From: an uncultured Bacteroidota bacterium
GTDB lineage: Bacteria > Bacteroidota > Bacteroidia > NS11-12g > UBA9320
Reading direction: 5' to 3'
Assembly: GCA_913056425.1 (NCBI GenBank)
Contig: CAJXLR010000015.1
Location: 1 to 15,298 of the forward strand
Length of the DNA stretch: 15,298 nucleotides
Of the stretch, positions 1 to 6,486 are shown in pieces. The notes beneath the pieces were generated by a model. It was not told the origin of the DNA. It saw only the letters and a program-made list of their open reading frames with translations, and made no database searches. Position numbers and translations under genes: made by a program. Numbering within the stretch: position 1 is the first letter of the stretch; each line of letters starts with the position of its first letter.

Positions 1-74
1 GGTCTGGTAGTTCAGTTGGTTAGAATACCTGCCTGTCACGCAGGGGGTCGCGGGTTCGAGTCCCGTCCAGACCG
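1..74 (+). tRNA. tRNA-Asp (anticodon GTC)
   Basis: A full cloverleaf is visible. The acceptor stem pairs GGTCTGG (1-7) with CCAGACC (67-73), and G74 is the discriminator base. The anticodon stem pairs CCTGC (28-32) with GCAGG (40-44) around a seven-base loop whose positions 35-37 read GTC, which decodes the aspartate codons GAC and GAU. The T arm carries GGTTCGAGTCC. The 3' CCA is not encoded (GCA follows), so it would be added by CCA-adding enzyme. The promoter, and any tRNA genes before it, lie outside the window. Confidence 0.97.
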
Positions 75-80
75 CAAAAA

Positions 81-108
81 GCCTTCCACACAGTGGAGGG
101 CTTTTTTT
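81..108 (+). terminator. Intrinsic terminator after tRNA-Asp
   Basis: GCCTTCCAC (81-89) pairs with GTGGAGGGC (93-101) through nine base pairs including one G-T wobble. The loop has three bases, and seven T follow (102-108). It begins seven bases after the tRNA and would end its transcript. Confidence 0.9.
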
Positions 109-151
109 GTTTGTGAGGCGTCGAAAGGTTGCTTTCGTAAGCCGAGCAAAT

Positions 152-188
152 AAAAAATGTCCTGCAGCTCTGCTGCAGAAGGCTTTTT
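152..188. terminator. Probable bidirectional terminator (end of minus-strand unit)
   Basis: CTGCAGC (162-168) and GCTGCAG (172-178) form a perfect seven-pair stem with a three-base loop. An A6 run (152-157) lies on one side and a T5 run (184-188) on the other, so the hairpin has a U-tract whichever strand is read, each after a spacer of four to five bases. It lies about 65 bases downstream of the minus-strand gene ending at 253 and is the best candidate for ending that unit. A smaller hairpin, CGAAAG/CTTTCG (122-137), has no T-run. Apart from these, 109-252 shows nothing recognisable. Confidence 0.55.
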
Positions 189-252
189 GATCACAAACAT
201 CCATTGGGGACCAACGAGAGGAACGAGTTAATCCCGTCTTCAGCTAGATATT

Positions 253-834
253 TTAGGAAGAAGTTCTTTTCACTATTCCCTCTATAGCCTTTGACCATTC
301 TACGAATTCCGGAACATTATCTGGAATGAACAATGATCTTAGTACTATCCTTTGATTATTGACTTCGAGCCAATCAATTTTTCCCAATGACGATAGGTCT
401 TCAAGAGATATTCTAGCTCCTAAAGTCGAATCATTCGAATAAAGCACATAAGTGTCGTTACTTGTGATATGCGCGTAACCCTTGAGCTTATTTCGGAGTC
501 TCCTTATGATTCCCCTTCGATCAATTCTACACTTAACTGCATCCGAACCTACTAAAATTTCAGCCTTTAAATCAATTATGCTTGAATACGGTGAACGATG
601 TGGTATTACATCGGTGGTAACATTCTCCATTTTCCGATGCACCTGAATCTCAACATTTTTGAAGAATGCTGTGTTCCCCGTTAGGGTACAATTGATTCCG
701 TAGGGTGTTAGAAGCCCAGCGATCTGAAGCCCTTCAATTTCGGCGAATGACTCCATAATTTCCGCTACCTTGATGTGCCCCGTAGTAAAAGGATTAGATA
801 AATCAGTATCAGATTGAACGGTGATAAACTTCAT
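253..834 (-). CDS. Hypothetical soluble protein, 193 aa
   Basis: I do not recognise the family. The start is ATG at 834. There is no signal peptide and no membrane segment, so the product should be cytoplasmic. The sequence alternates short beta-like stretches with charged turns. A basic patch around residues 103-118 (RIDRRGIIRRLRNKLK) could contact nucleic acid or a membrane surface, but that is only a guess. The C-terminal third is rich in Leu, Ile, Val and Glu. The start lies eight bases after the stop of the membrane-protein gene at 843-1220, so the two are probably co-transcribed, with this gene last before the hairpin near 170. No Shine-Dalgarno site is evident. Confidence 0.7.
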   Translation of the reverse strand: MKFITVQSDTDLSNPFTTGHIKVAEIMESFAEIEGLQIAGLLTPYGINCTLTGNTAFFKNVEIQVHRKMENVTTDVIPHRSPYSSIIDLKAEILVGSDAVKCRIDRRGIIRRLRNKLKGYAHITSNDTYVLYSNDSTLGARISLEDLSSLGKIDWLEVNNQRIVLRSLFIPDNVPEFVEWSKAIEGIVKRTSS

Positions 835-842
835 TTGATAAC

Positions 843-1220
843 TTAAGAAACTTCATCATCATCCAATATCTCATCGATGGTCACAATCTTGATACGCCAG
901 AAACGGAAAAGCTGAAAATACGATATGAGGTAGAACACGATGAAGGCAGCCATCATGATTAGGTCGTACATGTTTTCTACTCGCTCTGATGCCAGGAGAT
1001 AGAAAACAACCAGGAATACTGCTATGGTCAATATCGGCATCCGAATTCCTTTGGGTACTCGATTGGCAAAACCAAAGATTGTTGCAAAGTTTGATAGGTT
1101 GGTGAGTATCGTTACAAACCAGAAGAACTGGTAGTCGAACTGCGAATCGAAGCCTTCGCCTCCCCCAACAAAGATTAACGAGAACAGAAGGAAAATGCCT
1201 GCATATATCTTAAACCACAT
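843..1220 (-). CDS. Small four-segment membrane protein, 125 aa
   Basis: The reading frame opens at a TTG (1226), but the ATG at 1220 two codons later is the more natural start and gives MWFKIYAG. Hydrophobic stretches fall near residues 4-20, 31-49, 60-76 and 85-105, which suggests four membrane helices. An acidic tail follows (EILDDDEV), probably cytoplasmic. It recalls small DoxX-like or other generic four-helix integral membrane proteins, but I see no diagnostic motif and assign no function. It is the middle gene of a three-gene minus-strand run: 92 bases after the gene at 1313-1831 and eight bases before the soluble protein gene at 253-834. Confidence 0.7.
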   Translation of the reverse strand: MWFKIYAGIFLLFSLIFVGGGEGFDSQFDYQFFWFVTILTNLSNFATIFGFANRVPKGIRMPILTIAVFLVVFYLLASERVENMYDLIMMAAFIVFYLISYFQLFRFWRIKIVTIDEILDDDEVS

Positions 1221-1312
1221 GTTCAAGTATACGGACTAAATCTAAAACGTGAATGCTAGTAACATTTTGCCTGGTTGCGAATCGAGAGCGATAGCGTCGA
1301 TTGTAACGCGAC

Positions 1313-1831
1313 CTACCAATCCTCTTCCCAATCTTTGGAATCTTCCAACACCGTAGGTTTAATCAAATTGTGAATTTGCCAGATCTGGTCGTTGCCCAAT
1401 TTCCGTCCGGCCTTTCCGCCGGCCCACAGCGCGAAAATTCCACCCAGAACAAATGGAACCGCCCACAGAATATATGCTGTTAAACCAAGATTCAGTCGTG
1501 AAATTCCAACGATGAGCAAAACCATCACCACAAAACCCAAAAAGAAGTACAGGAACATAAAGAGTAACCACACATTTGGACTTGGGCCGTACAAGCCGCG
1601 AATAATGGTGTCGCCCTTTTCATTCTTCTCGAAGCTAAGTGAGAGTTGTGGCGACCAAAAATGGACTTGATTGTCCGGAATTTTTAGTCGTGCATGGTGG
1701 TGAACTAATTGCCCGTATACCTTCTCCGGGTTTTTATCCAATACCGAGTTAAGCCTAGTCAACAGCTCGTCTATCTCAAACGGACTTACTTTCTTAAACC
1801 GGGGACGTATTTCGAGAAACTCTACTGACAC
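1313..1831 (-). CDS. Bacteroidota-type two-helix membrane protein, 172 aa
   Basis: The start is GTG at 1831. An in-frame TAG at 1864-1862 with no better start between supports it. The N-terminal part (about 1-88) is soluble and contains HFWSPQLSLSF and IRGLYGPSPNVW. I recall this combination from small membrane proteins in many Bacteroidota genomes, sometimes wrongly labelled GTP-binding. Two hydrophobic helices follow (about 88-110 and 117-138), then a charged tail with a Trp/Glu/Asp-rich end. No catalytic motif is visible and the family's function is unknown to me. It is first in the minus-strand run, so the candidate promoter at 1908-1915 would serve it. Confidence 0.75.
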   Translation of the reverse strand: MSVEFLEIRPRFKKVSPFEIDELLTRLNSVLDKNPEKVYGQLVHHHARLKIPDNQVHFWSPQLSLSFEKNEKGDTIIRGLYGPSPNVWLLFMFLYFFLGFVVMVLLIVGISRLNLGLTAYILWAVPFVLGGIFALWAGGKAGRKLGNDQIWQIHNLIKPTVLEDSKDWEEDW

Positions 1832-1907
1832 ACTACGAAATACGGCGGTTTTCGCTGATTTCTACTGACGAATGTCATATTCGTCGAAAAATTGGAAGAT
1901 TGTGCAA

Positions 1908-1915
1908 CAAATTTA
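1908..1915 (-). promoter_or_regulatory. Candidate Bacteroidota -7 box (TAAATTTG)
   Basis: Read on the minus strand the sequence is TAAATTTG, an exact match to the Bacteroidota TAnnTTTG element. It lies 76 bases before the GTG at 1831, giving a leader of about 70 bases. No clear -33 TTTG or TTG lies at the expected distance, so this rests on the -7 box and its position only. Confidence 0.35.
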
Positions 1916-1934
1916 TAGGTTGCGCTGTCTAATG

Positions 1935-1961
1935 AATACGTGGCAAATAAGTTCACGTATT
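1935..1961. repeat. Perfect 8-bp inverted repeat AATACGTG/CACGTATT
   Basis: AATACGTG (1935-1942) and CACGTATT (1954-1961) are perfect reverse complements 11 bases apart. They sit about 20-50 bases upstream of the candidate promoter at 1908-1915 as read on the minus strand. Size and spacing fit an operator for a dimeric regulator, but a chance hairpin is possible. Confidence 0.4.
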
Positions 1962-2100
1962 TGTACAGCCAAACCAAAGACATTTACCTCCCGGGGTTGC
2001 ACTATTATACACACTACAGATCATCCAGTTGCAGAGATGCACACTGGTTTTACGACAATCACTCGGGAGGTTTTTACGTAATTAATTCAGAACAAGACAT

Positions 2101-2130
2101 AAAAAAAGCCGGCACATGTGCCGGCTTTTT
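2101..2130 (-). terminator. Strong palindromic terminator
   Basis: GCCGGCACATGTGCCGGC (2108-2125) is a perfect 18-base palindrome. It is flanked by A7 (2101-2107) and T5 (2126-2130). Read on the minus strand it ends the lipoprotein gene whose stop is at 2152. The symmetry means it could also stop plus-strand transcription from the gap before it. Confidence 0.9.
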
Positions 2131-2151
2131 CATTTTATAATTGAGTCTTTT

Positions 2152-2664
2152 TTATAGAGACACGTTAAAGGTTGTCTCAACAATAACTTCGTGGTCAACT
2201 GCAATTGGTGCGTCCGTTGTTGCTGTTACCTTGAATTTGAATTCACCGCCTTGTAAGTAAGGAGTTAAATCAACACCCAACCCGGTAAGTTCTATCTCTG
2301 TTAGCCCGTCTGCAACGTTGTCAACGCTTGCGATTTCTTCTGATGTTCCACTCGCATCCATAACCGTAACTGAAGCAGATTTTGCCCAGTCGAAATTGCC
2401 GGTTTCTGGAGACTTAAGTACAAGCTTGATGGTTTTGATGGTCGCTTCTTTAATTGCGCTCGCATCAACACCAACTTTGTCCATTTCACCCTTTGGATCT
2501 AGGAATTCAGTTTCCTCTACGTATGTGGTATCTCCTACCTCAGTTGAGCCGATTTTCACAGCTGCTGAAGCAAAATTCAAATCGTAATTAAGTAGCGAGA
2601 AGTCATCACAAGACGAGATAAAGGCTACAAGAGCCACTGCTAATACAGTTATTTTAAGTTTCAT
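2152..2664 (-). CDS. Small lipoprotein, 170 aa, possibly surface-exposed
   Basis: The frame opens at a TTG (2685), but ATG at 2664 is the likely start because AAAAAAGGAC precedes it and a standard lipoprotein signal begins there (MKLKITVLAVALVAF, then ISSC). Cys19 is the predicted lipidated residue. Two Asp follow it directly. Acidic residues just after the Cys are a feature of the lipoprotein export signal that sends some Bacteroidota lipoproteins to the cell surface, so surface exposure is a reasonable inference. The mature part is rich in Val, Thr, Glu and Asp, with alternating beta-strand-like segments, suggesting a small beta-sandwich. I do not recognise the family. It is a single-gene unit ended by the terminator at 2101-2130 and divergent from the peptidase gene. 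Confidence 0.75.
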   Translation of the reverse strand: MKLKITVLAVALVAFISSCDDFSLLNYDLNFASAAVKIGSTEVGDTTYVEETEFLDPKGEMDKVGVDASAIKEATIKTIKLVLKSPETGNFDWAKSASVTVMDASGTSEEIASVDNVADGLTEIELTGLGVDLTPYLQGGEFKFKVTATTDAPIAVDHEVIVETTFNVSL

Positions 2665-2880
2665 GTCCTTTTTTATTTGAGACAAAAATTAAACAATTCG
2701 ACCCAATAAACAAGGACAATGATGATTATCACAATGGCAAGATTCATCGCAATCAGTATCAATTTTTAAAGTGATTCGCTCTATTCAGCTTCAAATAAAC
2801 GGTCATCGATTATTGACTGAGATTAAACCGTTAGAATTCAATTTTAGTCGAAGCTCCAATTTTTTATCTCAGGCTGTCTG

Positions 2881-2898
2881 TATGTTCGAAGCTCGAAC
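2881..2898 (+). promoter_or_regulatory. Possible promoter box and hairpin before the S9 peptidase gene
   Basis: TATGTTCG (2881-2888) is one mismatch from TAnnTTTG and lies 22 bases before the ATG at 2911. Overlapping it, GTTCGA (2884-2889) and TCGAAC (2893-2898) form a perfect six-pair hairpin with an AGC loop. The nine bases TCGAAGCTC occur here (2886-2894) and again at 2848-2856. The rest of the divergent spacer (2665-2880) is AT-rich with nothing else clear. On the minus strand, a T-rich stretch resembling a -7 box lies just before the lipoprotein start. Confidence 0.3.
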
Positions 2899-2910
2899 CA
2901 AGAACAGAAT

Positions 2911-4815
2911 ATGAAACATTTTACTCGCCTTTGGGTTATCCTTGCGGCTATTTCCGTAACCGGAATAGGCTGTGGTAAAAAATCAAAAGAGCAAATGGAA
3001 ATCCCTAAAATCGACTTAAAAGACTTCTTTAAAAATCCTGAAAAATCGGGATATAGCATATCACCAGATGGGTCAAAACTCGCATACATGGCGCCCGTAA
3101 AAATGCGTATGAATGTTTTTGTTGAAAATCTCGCAACAGGTGAGTCAAAGCAATTAACGAGTGAGACAGACCGTGATATCGCCGGTTTCCTTTGGAAAGG
3201 TGATAACCACATCCTTTACATGAAAGATGTAGGGGGCGACGAAAACTTTGCTTTGTACGGCAAGTCGCTCGACAGTGGCACCGTTCAAGCATACACCGCG
3301 ATTCCAAATGTTAAAACCCAGTTAATCGATAAACTTCGGGAAGACCCAATTCACGTAATCATCGGGCTAAACGAGCGAAACCCTCAAATTTTTGACGCGT
3401 ACCGACTCAATATTGAAACGGGTGAACGCAAACTCATCGCAGAAAACCCGGGTAACATCTCTGCTTGGATGACCGACCACGAAGGACGATTGCGTATCGC
3501 ATCGGTAACGGACGGTGTGAACACCAGCATCTTGTACCGTGAAAACGAAGACTCATCTTGGCAAACAGTTATTGAGACCAACTTCAAAGAATCGTTCAGT
3601 CCACAGTTTTTTGACTTCTTCGATTCTTCTGTTGTCTATGGGGTCTCAAACATCGGTCGCGACAAAGCGGCGTTGGTAAAGGTGGATATGGCTGCGGGCA
3701 ACGAGTTAGAAGTACTTCACACCAATGATACGTACGACATTTCCGGTGCTGCATTCTCGCGCAAGCGCAAGAAACTAACATCGGTATTCTGGACCGGTGA
3801 AAAGGTGCAACGCAGCAGCTTTGATCCAATGATAGATGAGATCTACAAAAATGTTGAAGCACAATTACCCGATGTTGAGGTTTACCTAACGTCGCACGAT
3901 GAAGACGAAACTATATACCTGGTTCGTACGATGAGCGATAAGACCAGAGGATCGTATTACACGTATACGGTTGCCGATAAATCACTTAAGAAAATTGCGG
4001 ATGTAAGTCCTTGGTTAAACGAGGACTACATGGCTGAAATGAAGCCAATAACCTACAAGAGTAGAGACGGACTCACCATTCACGGATACCTCACCTTGCC
4101 CAAAGGTGTGGAACCGAAAAACCTACCGGTTGTGGTTAACCCACACGGTGGTCCTTGGGCACGTGATGTTTGGGGTTTTAATCCGGAGGTACAGTTTCTG
4201 GCAAATCGAGGATATGCCGTACTTCAAATGAATTTTAGAGGGAGTACATCATACGGACGAGAATTCTGGGAAGCTTCATTTAAGCAATGGGGACAAGCGA
4301 TGCAAAACGACATTAGTGATGGAGTTCGATACCTCGTTTCTGAAGGCATTGCAGATCAGAATCGAATTGCCATTTACGGCGCGAGCTATGGCGGTTACGC
4401 AACACTAGCCGGAGTAACGTATACACCTGATTTATATGCGTGTGCGGTAGATTATGTTGGTGTAAGTAACCTCTTTACGTTTATGGAAACTATCCCACCA
4501 TATTGGGTTCAGTACAAAGAGATGTTGTACGAAATGGTAGGGCATCCGGAAGAAGATAAAGACATGTTGGATCGTTATTCTCCTTCATTACACGCAGATC
4601 AGATTAAGACTCCACTTTTTGTGGCGCAGGGAGCAAAAGATCCACGCGTAAAGCAATCTGAGAGCGACCAGATGGTTGAAGCATTGAAACAACGTGGTGT
4701 GGATGTACAATACATGCTAAAAGAAAACGAGGGCCACGGATTCAGAAATGAAGAAAATCGATTTGAATTTTACGAAGCCATGGAAAAATTTCTGAGTAAG
4801 CACCTTGGTAAATAG
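2911..4815 (+). CDS. S9-family serine peptidase (prolyl oligopeptidase / acylaminoacyl-peptidase type), lipoprotein
   Basis: The 634-aa product should cleave peptides in the periplasm or at the outer membrane. A lipoprotein signal ends in GIGC, with Cys21 as the predicted lipidation site. Residues about 45-365 look like the family's beta-propeller, with a PD40-like repeat at YSISPDGSKLAYM (48-60). The C-terminal alpha/beta-hydrolase domain (about 375-634) has all expected parts: NPHGGPW (410-416), NFRGSTSYG (441-449), the nucleophile Ser492 in YGASYGGY, Asp577 in GAKDPRV, and His609 in NEGHGF. The catalytic triad is therefore complete and the length is normal. Substrate preference (DPP-IV-like, acylaminoacyl or general oligopeptidase) cannot be settled. 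It looks like a single-gene unit with its own terminator at 4850-4874. The gene points away from the lipoprotein gene at 2152-2664. Confidence 0.95.
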   Translation: MKHFTRLWVILAAISVTGIGCGKKSKEQMEIPKIDLKDFFKNPEKSGYSISPDGSKLAYMAPVKMRMNVFVENLATGESKQLTSETDRDIAGFLWKGDNHILYMKDVGGDENFALYGKSLDSGTVQAYTAIPNVKTQLIDKLREDPIHVIIGLNERNPQIFDAYRLNIETGERKLIAENPGNISAWMTDHEGRLRIASVTDGVNTSILYRENEDSSWQTVIETNFKESFSPQFFDFFDSSVVYGVSNIGRDKAALVKVDMAAGNELEVLHTNDTYDISGAAFSRKRKKLTSVFWTGEKVQRSSFDPMIDEIYKNVEAQLPDVEVYLTSHDEDETIYLVRTMSDKTRGSYYTYTVADKSLKKIADVSPWLNEDYMAEMKPITYKSRDGLTIHGYLTLPKGVEPKNLPVVVNPHGGPWARDVWGFNPEVQFLANRGYAVLQMNFRGSTSYGREFWEASFKQWGQAMQNDISDGVRYLVSEGIADQNRIAIYGASYGGYATLAGVTYTPDLYACAVDYVGVSNLFTFMETIPPYWVQYKEMLYEMVGHPEEDKDMLDRYSPSLHADQIKTPLFVAQGAKDPRVKQSESDQMVEALKQRGVDVQYMLKENEGHGFRNEENRFEFYEAMEKFLSKHLGK

Positions 4816-4849
4816 GGTAACCAGGGTACATACTTTTTTACAGTTCGGC

Positions 4850-4874
4850 CCCCTTGCAGCGCAAGGGGTTTTTT
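4850..4874 (+). terminator. Intrinsic terminator after the S9 peptidase gene
   Basis: CCCCTTGC (4850-4857) pairs perfectly with GCAAGGGG (4861-4868) around an AGC loop, followed by six T (4869-4874). It lies 34 bases past the peptidase stop and only 13 bases before the ATG of the next gene, so that gene needs its own promoter at or inside the terminator. Confidence 0.9.
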
Positions 4875-4876
4875 CT

Positions 4877-4884
4877 TCCTTTGC
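4877..4884 (+). promoter_or_regulatory. Candidate -7 box for a leaderless start (TTCCTTTG)
   Basis: TTCCTTTG differs from TAnnTTTG only at the second base. It lies three bases before the ATG at 4888, so transcription would begin at or within a few bases of the start codon. The terminator immediately before makes a promoter here necessary unless the gene depends on read-through. Confidence 0.35.
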
Positions 4885-4887
4885 GCC

Positions 4888-5457
4888 ATGCGTTTGGCTC
4901 TCATTTTTGTTGCGACCGTTTTGGTGGGGTGTTCTACTTCCAAACTCAATCCGGGTAAAACTGGCTGGGCTGCCACCTACAACTTGGTCTCTGGTCAGAT
5001 CCCCAACACCTTAGTTGCTCACTTCCCTCAAGATTTAGGCAAATCTCCGGTGGAGTACAGCGTTGACCAAAGTTTAAAAGGTTCCATACAGATGCAAGCC
5101 GGCGCACTTGATTCTGCCACCAAGCTCTTTCACAAGTTTGATGGGGAAAGTGTATCGCTCCAAGATGCTACCTGCTTATTCCTGAGCAAAAAGACTGTGC
5201 AAGACTTGCGAAATGAACAAGTAGTTCAGCTTACTATTCCGCAAGGATTTACAGACAAGCGAAGAAAGTTTGCGGTTGAAGAAAAATTGGAATACCCGGT
5301 TTTAAGAAACGGAAAGACAAAGAAGATGGACGCCTTACACCTTCAAACATTGGGTAAGCCGCGGTTTAGCATTTGGGTGCTCGATAGCGATTCATATCCT
5401 CTAATTATTCGAATGGATTTGGGTTGGCAGCTTTTACTCAGCGATGTTAAAACCTAG
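4888..5457 (+). CDS. Small lipoprotein of unknown function, 189 aa
   Basis: The start is ATG at 4888, which gives a short, classic lipoprotein signal (MRLALIFVATVLVGC) with Cys15 lipidated. CSTSK follows, without the acidic residues of a surface-export signal, so a periplasm-facing lipoprotein is more likely. The mature part is mixed alpha/beta. Its C-terminal segment ends PLIIRMDLGWQLLL, a pattern I associate with some uncharacterised Bacteroidota lipoproteins, but I cannot name a family. The gene ends tail-to-tail with the acyltransferase gene: both TAG stops share the palindrome CTAG at 5454-5457. Confidence 0.75.
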   Translation: MRLALIFVATVLVGCSTSKLNPGKTGWAATYNLVSGQIPNTLVAHFPQDLGKSPVEYSVDQSLKGSIQMQAGALDSATKLFHKFDGESVSLQDATCLFLSKKTVQDLRNEQVVQLTIPQGFTDKRRKFAVEEKLEYPVLRNGKTKKMDALHLQTLGKPRFSIWVLDSDSYPLIIRMDLGWQLLLSDVKT

Positions 5458-6341
5458 TATCGCCATTTAATCCAGAACGGGAGTCGGTTTACAGTAAACG
5501 TCTGGTAGGGCTCATTTTCTGCTCCGAAGCTTTCAAAATATGCTCGCACACCGGAAATGTCAGATCCTTCAAAATCGAAAATCATACCAGTGTTTTGATG
5601 CGACTCAATGATGTGATTTAGCAGCACAGACATCGCAACAGCATGTTGTTTATCCGGCGACGAGCTGGCCATCACATTGTATATGCGTTTGTCGTCCTTG
5701 AGGAAGATTCCAGAAGCAACTTCATTGCCGTCCAACTCAACTTCCAACAACACGGCTTGTTCGTTTTCAACTGCTTGCCTAAATGCGGCTTCCGCTATTT
5801 GATAAGCCCCATCCGGCAAATTAACTTTGGCTTGGAGTCGGGTTTTATATTGATTTACAATTCGTCCAACATCCTCTGTCTCAATCACCACAAAGTCACT
5901 CGCTTTGCGCAATCGTTTGCGCAAGGAGGTGCTGTAGTTCGCCATAACTTCATCGTGGCTTTTGTTCAATTCAATCACCAAATTGGTACGCATGGTTGCA
6001 TCTTCAATGTGGTGTCCCGAGTTTAGATTGGTACGAATGAGTTTAAACTTATTGGGGATGGTATTGAGCATATCGCTAACACTTGCTTCACCAAATACGC
6101 CGAGTTGCTGACAGAAAAACGGCTGATACACCTGATACATTCCAAAGAGTTTGCGATTGTGCGGCAAAGGCATTACGGCATCGTAATCTCCTGAGACGAT
6201 CGCATCCCAGCGGTGTTCGCACACAACATCGAGGTAATACGACATTCCATAAATCCTCGAGTTCTGAGAATTACGGATACACCTGTCCCATTTTCGCTTG
6301 TCTATCTGATTGTGCTGGATGTACTTTGGCGTGGCCATCAT
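5454..6341 (-). CDS. GNAT/FemAB-like acyltransferase, 295 aa
   Basis: The protein is expected to move an acyl or aminoacyl group onto an amine. The layout fits the bacterial GNAT group often labelled Acetyltransf_6/FemAB-like. An N-terminal half begins with a WDRCI segment near residue 18 and includes YQPFFCQQLGVF (72-83). A basic TSLRKRLRKA stretch (about 137-146) lies before the second half, which carries VASGIFLK and the diagnostic IFDFEGSDISGVRAYFESFG (about 256-275). Length is normal for the group. Two ATG codons stand in a row at 6341 and 6338, and either could be used. It is divergent from the flippase gene, and proteins of this type often accompany envelope-glycan genes, but the substrate is unknown. 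Confidence 0.8.
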   Translation of the reverse strand: MMATPKYIQHNQIDKRKWDRCIRNSQNSRIYGMSYYLDVVCEHRWDAIVSGDYDAVMPLPHNRKLFGMYQVYQPFFCQQLGVFGEASVSDMLNTIPNKFKLIRTNLNSGHHIEDATMRTNLVIELNKSHDEVMANYSTSLRKRLRKASDFVVIETEDVGRIVNQYKTRLQAKVNLPDGAYQIAEAAFRQAVENEQAVLLEVELDGNEVASGIFLKDDKRIYNVMASSSPDKQHAVAMSVLLNHIIESHQNTGMIFDFEGSDISGVRAYFESFGAENEPYQTFTVNRLPFWIKWRY

Positions 6342-6342
6342 G

Positions 6343-6364
6343 CAAGGATACGAAAAGATCGTAT
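6343..6364 (-). promoter_or_regulatory. Possible promoter box and inverted repeat before the acyltransferase gene
   Basis: On the minus strand TATCCTTG (6350-6343) is one mismatch from TAnnTTTG and almost touches the paired ATG codons. ATACGA (6348-6353) and TCGTAT (6359-6364) form a perfect six-pair inverted repeat overlapping it. If the box is real, the transcript would have virtually no leader and the second ATG would be the better start. Both signals are short and could be chance. Confidence 0.25.
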
Positions 6365-6462
6365 TTCACGTGTTAGCTGATATCCGTCTTAAATTCTGAA
6401 TCTTTTATCCGAATCGTTCATAAACAATCGGTTAGAAAACGTTCTTACAACAGCACGACCCG

Positions 6463-6470
6463 TAATTTTG
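6463..6470 (+). promoter_or_regulatory. Candidate -7 box for the envelope cluster (TAATTTTG)
   Basis: TAATTTTG matches TAnnTTTG exactly and lies 16 bases before the GTG at 6487, leaving a leader of roughly ten bases. It is in the divergent spacer and is the best candidate promoter for the six-gene cluster. No convincing -33 TTTG is seen at the usual spacing. Confidence 0.5.
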
Positions 6471-6486
6471 GAGTTTTGCCCTTTAC

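Larger units (their letters stand above)
1832..2100. other. Intergenic stretch without a convincing gene
   Basis: Short reading frames of under 70 codons exist on the plus strand. Their translations are mixed in character, overlap each other in different frames and have no recognisable domain. What can be supported here is a minus-strand TAAATTTG box (1915-1908), a perfect inverted repeat (1935-1961), and a nine-base direct repeat TCTACTGAC at 1821-1829 and 1861-1869 around the start of the minus-strand unit. An unrecognised small RNA cannot be excluded. Confidence 0.5.

Noticed and set aside
1..252. tRNA-Asp 3' end as an integration site for a mobile island
   Set aside because: No integrase gene lies nearby and I found no second copy of the tRNA 3' end in the window, so nothing supports an island boundary.
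1872..2140. Two overlapping plus-strand reading frames of 66-69 codons
   Set aside because: They overlap in different frames, have no coherent hydrophobic or domain pattern, and one runs through the terminator palindrome at 2108-2125. Chance frames are the simpler reading.
5643..6026. Plus-strand 127-codon frame opposite the acyltransferase gene
   Set aside because: The opposite strand encodes a recognisable GNAT-type protein over the whole stretch. The plus-strand translation is rich in Phe, His and Ile in the way of an antisense shadow.
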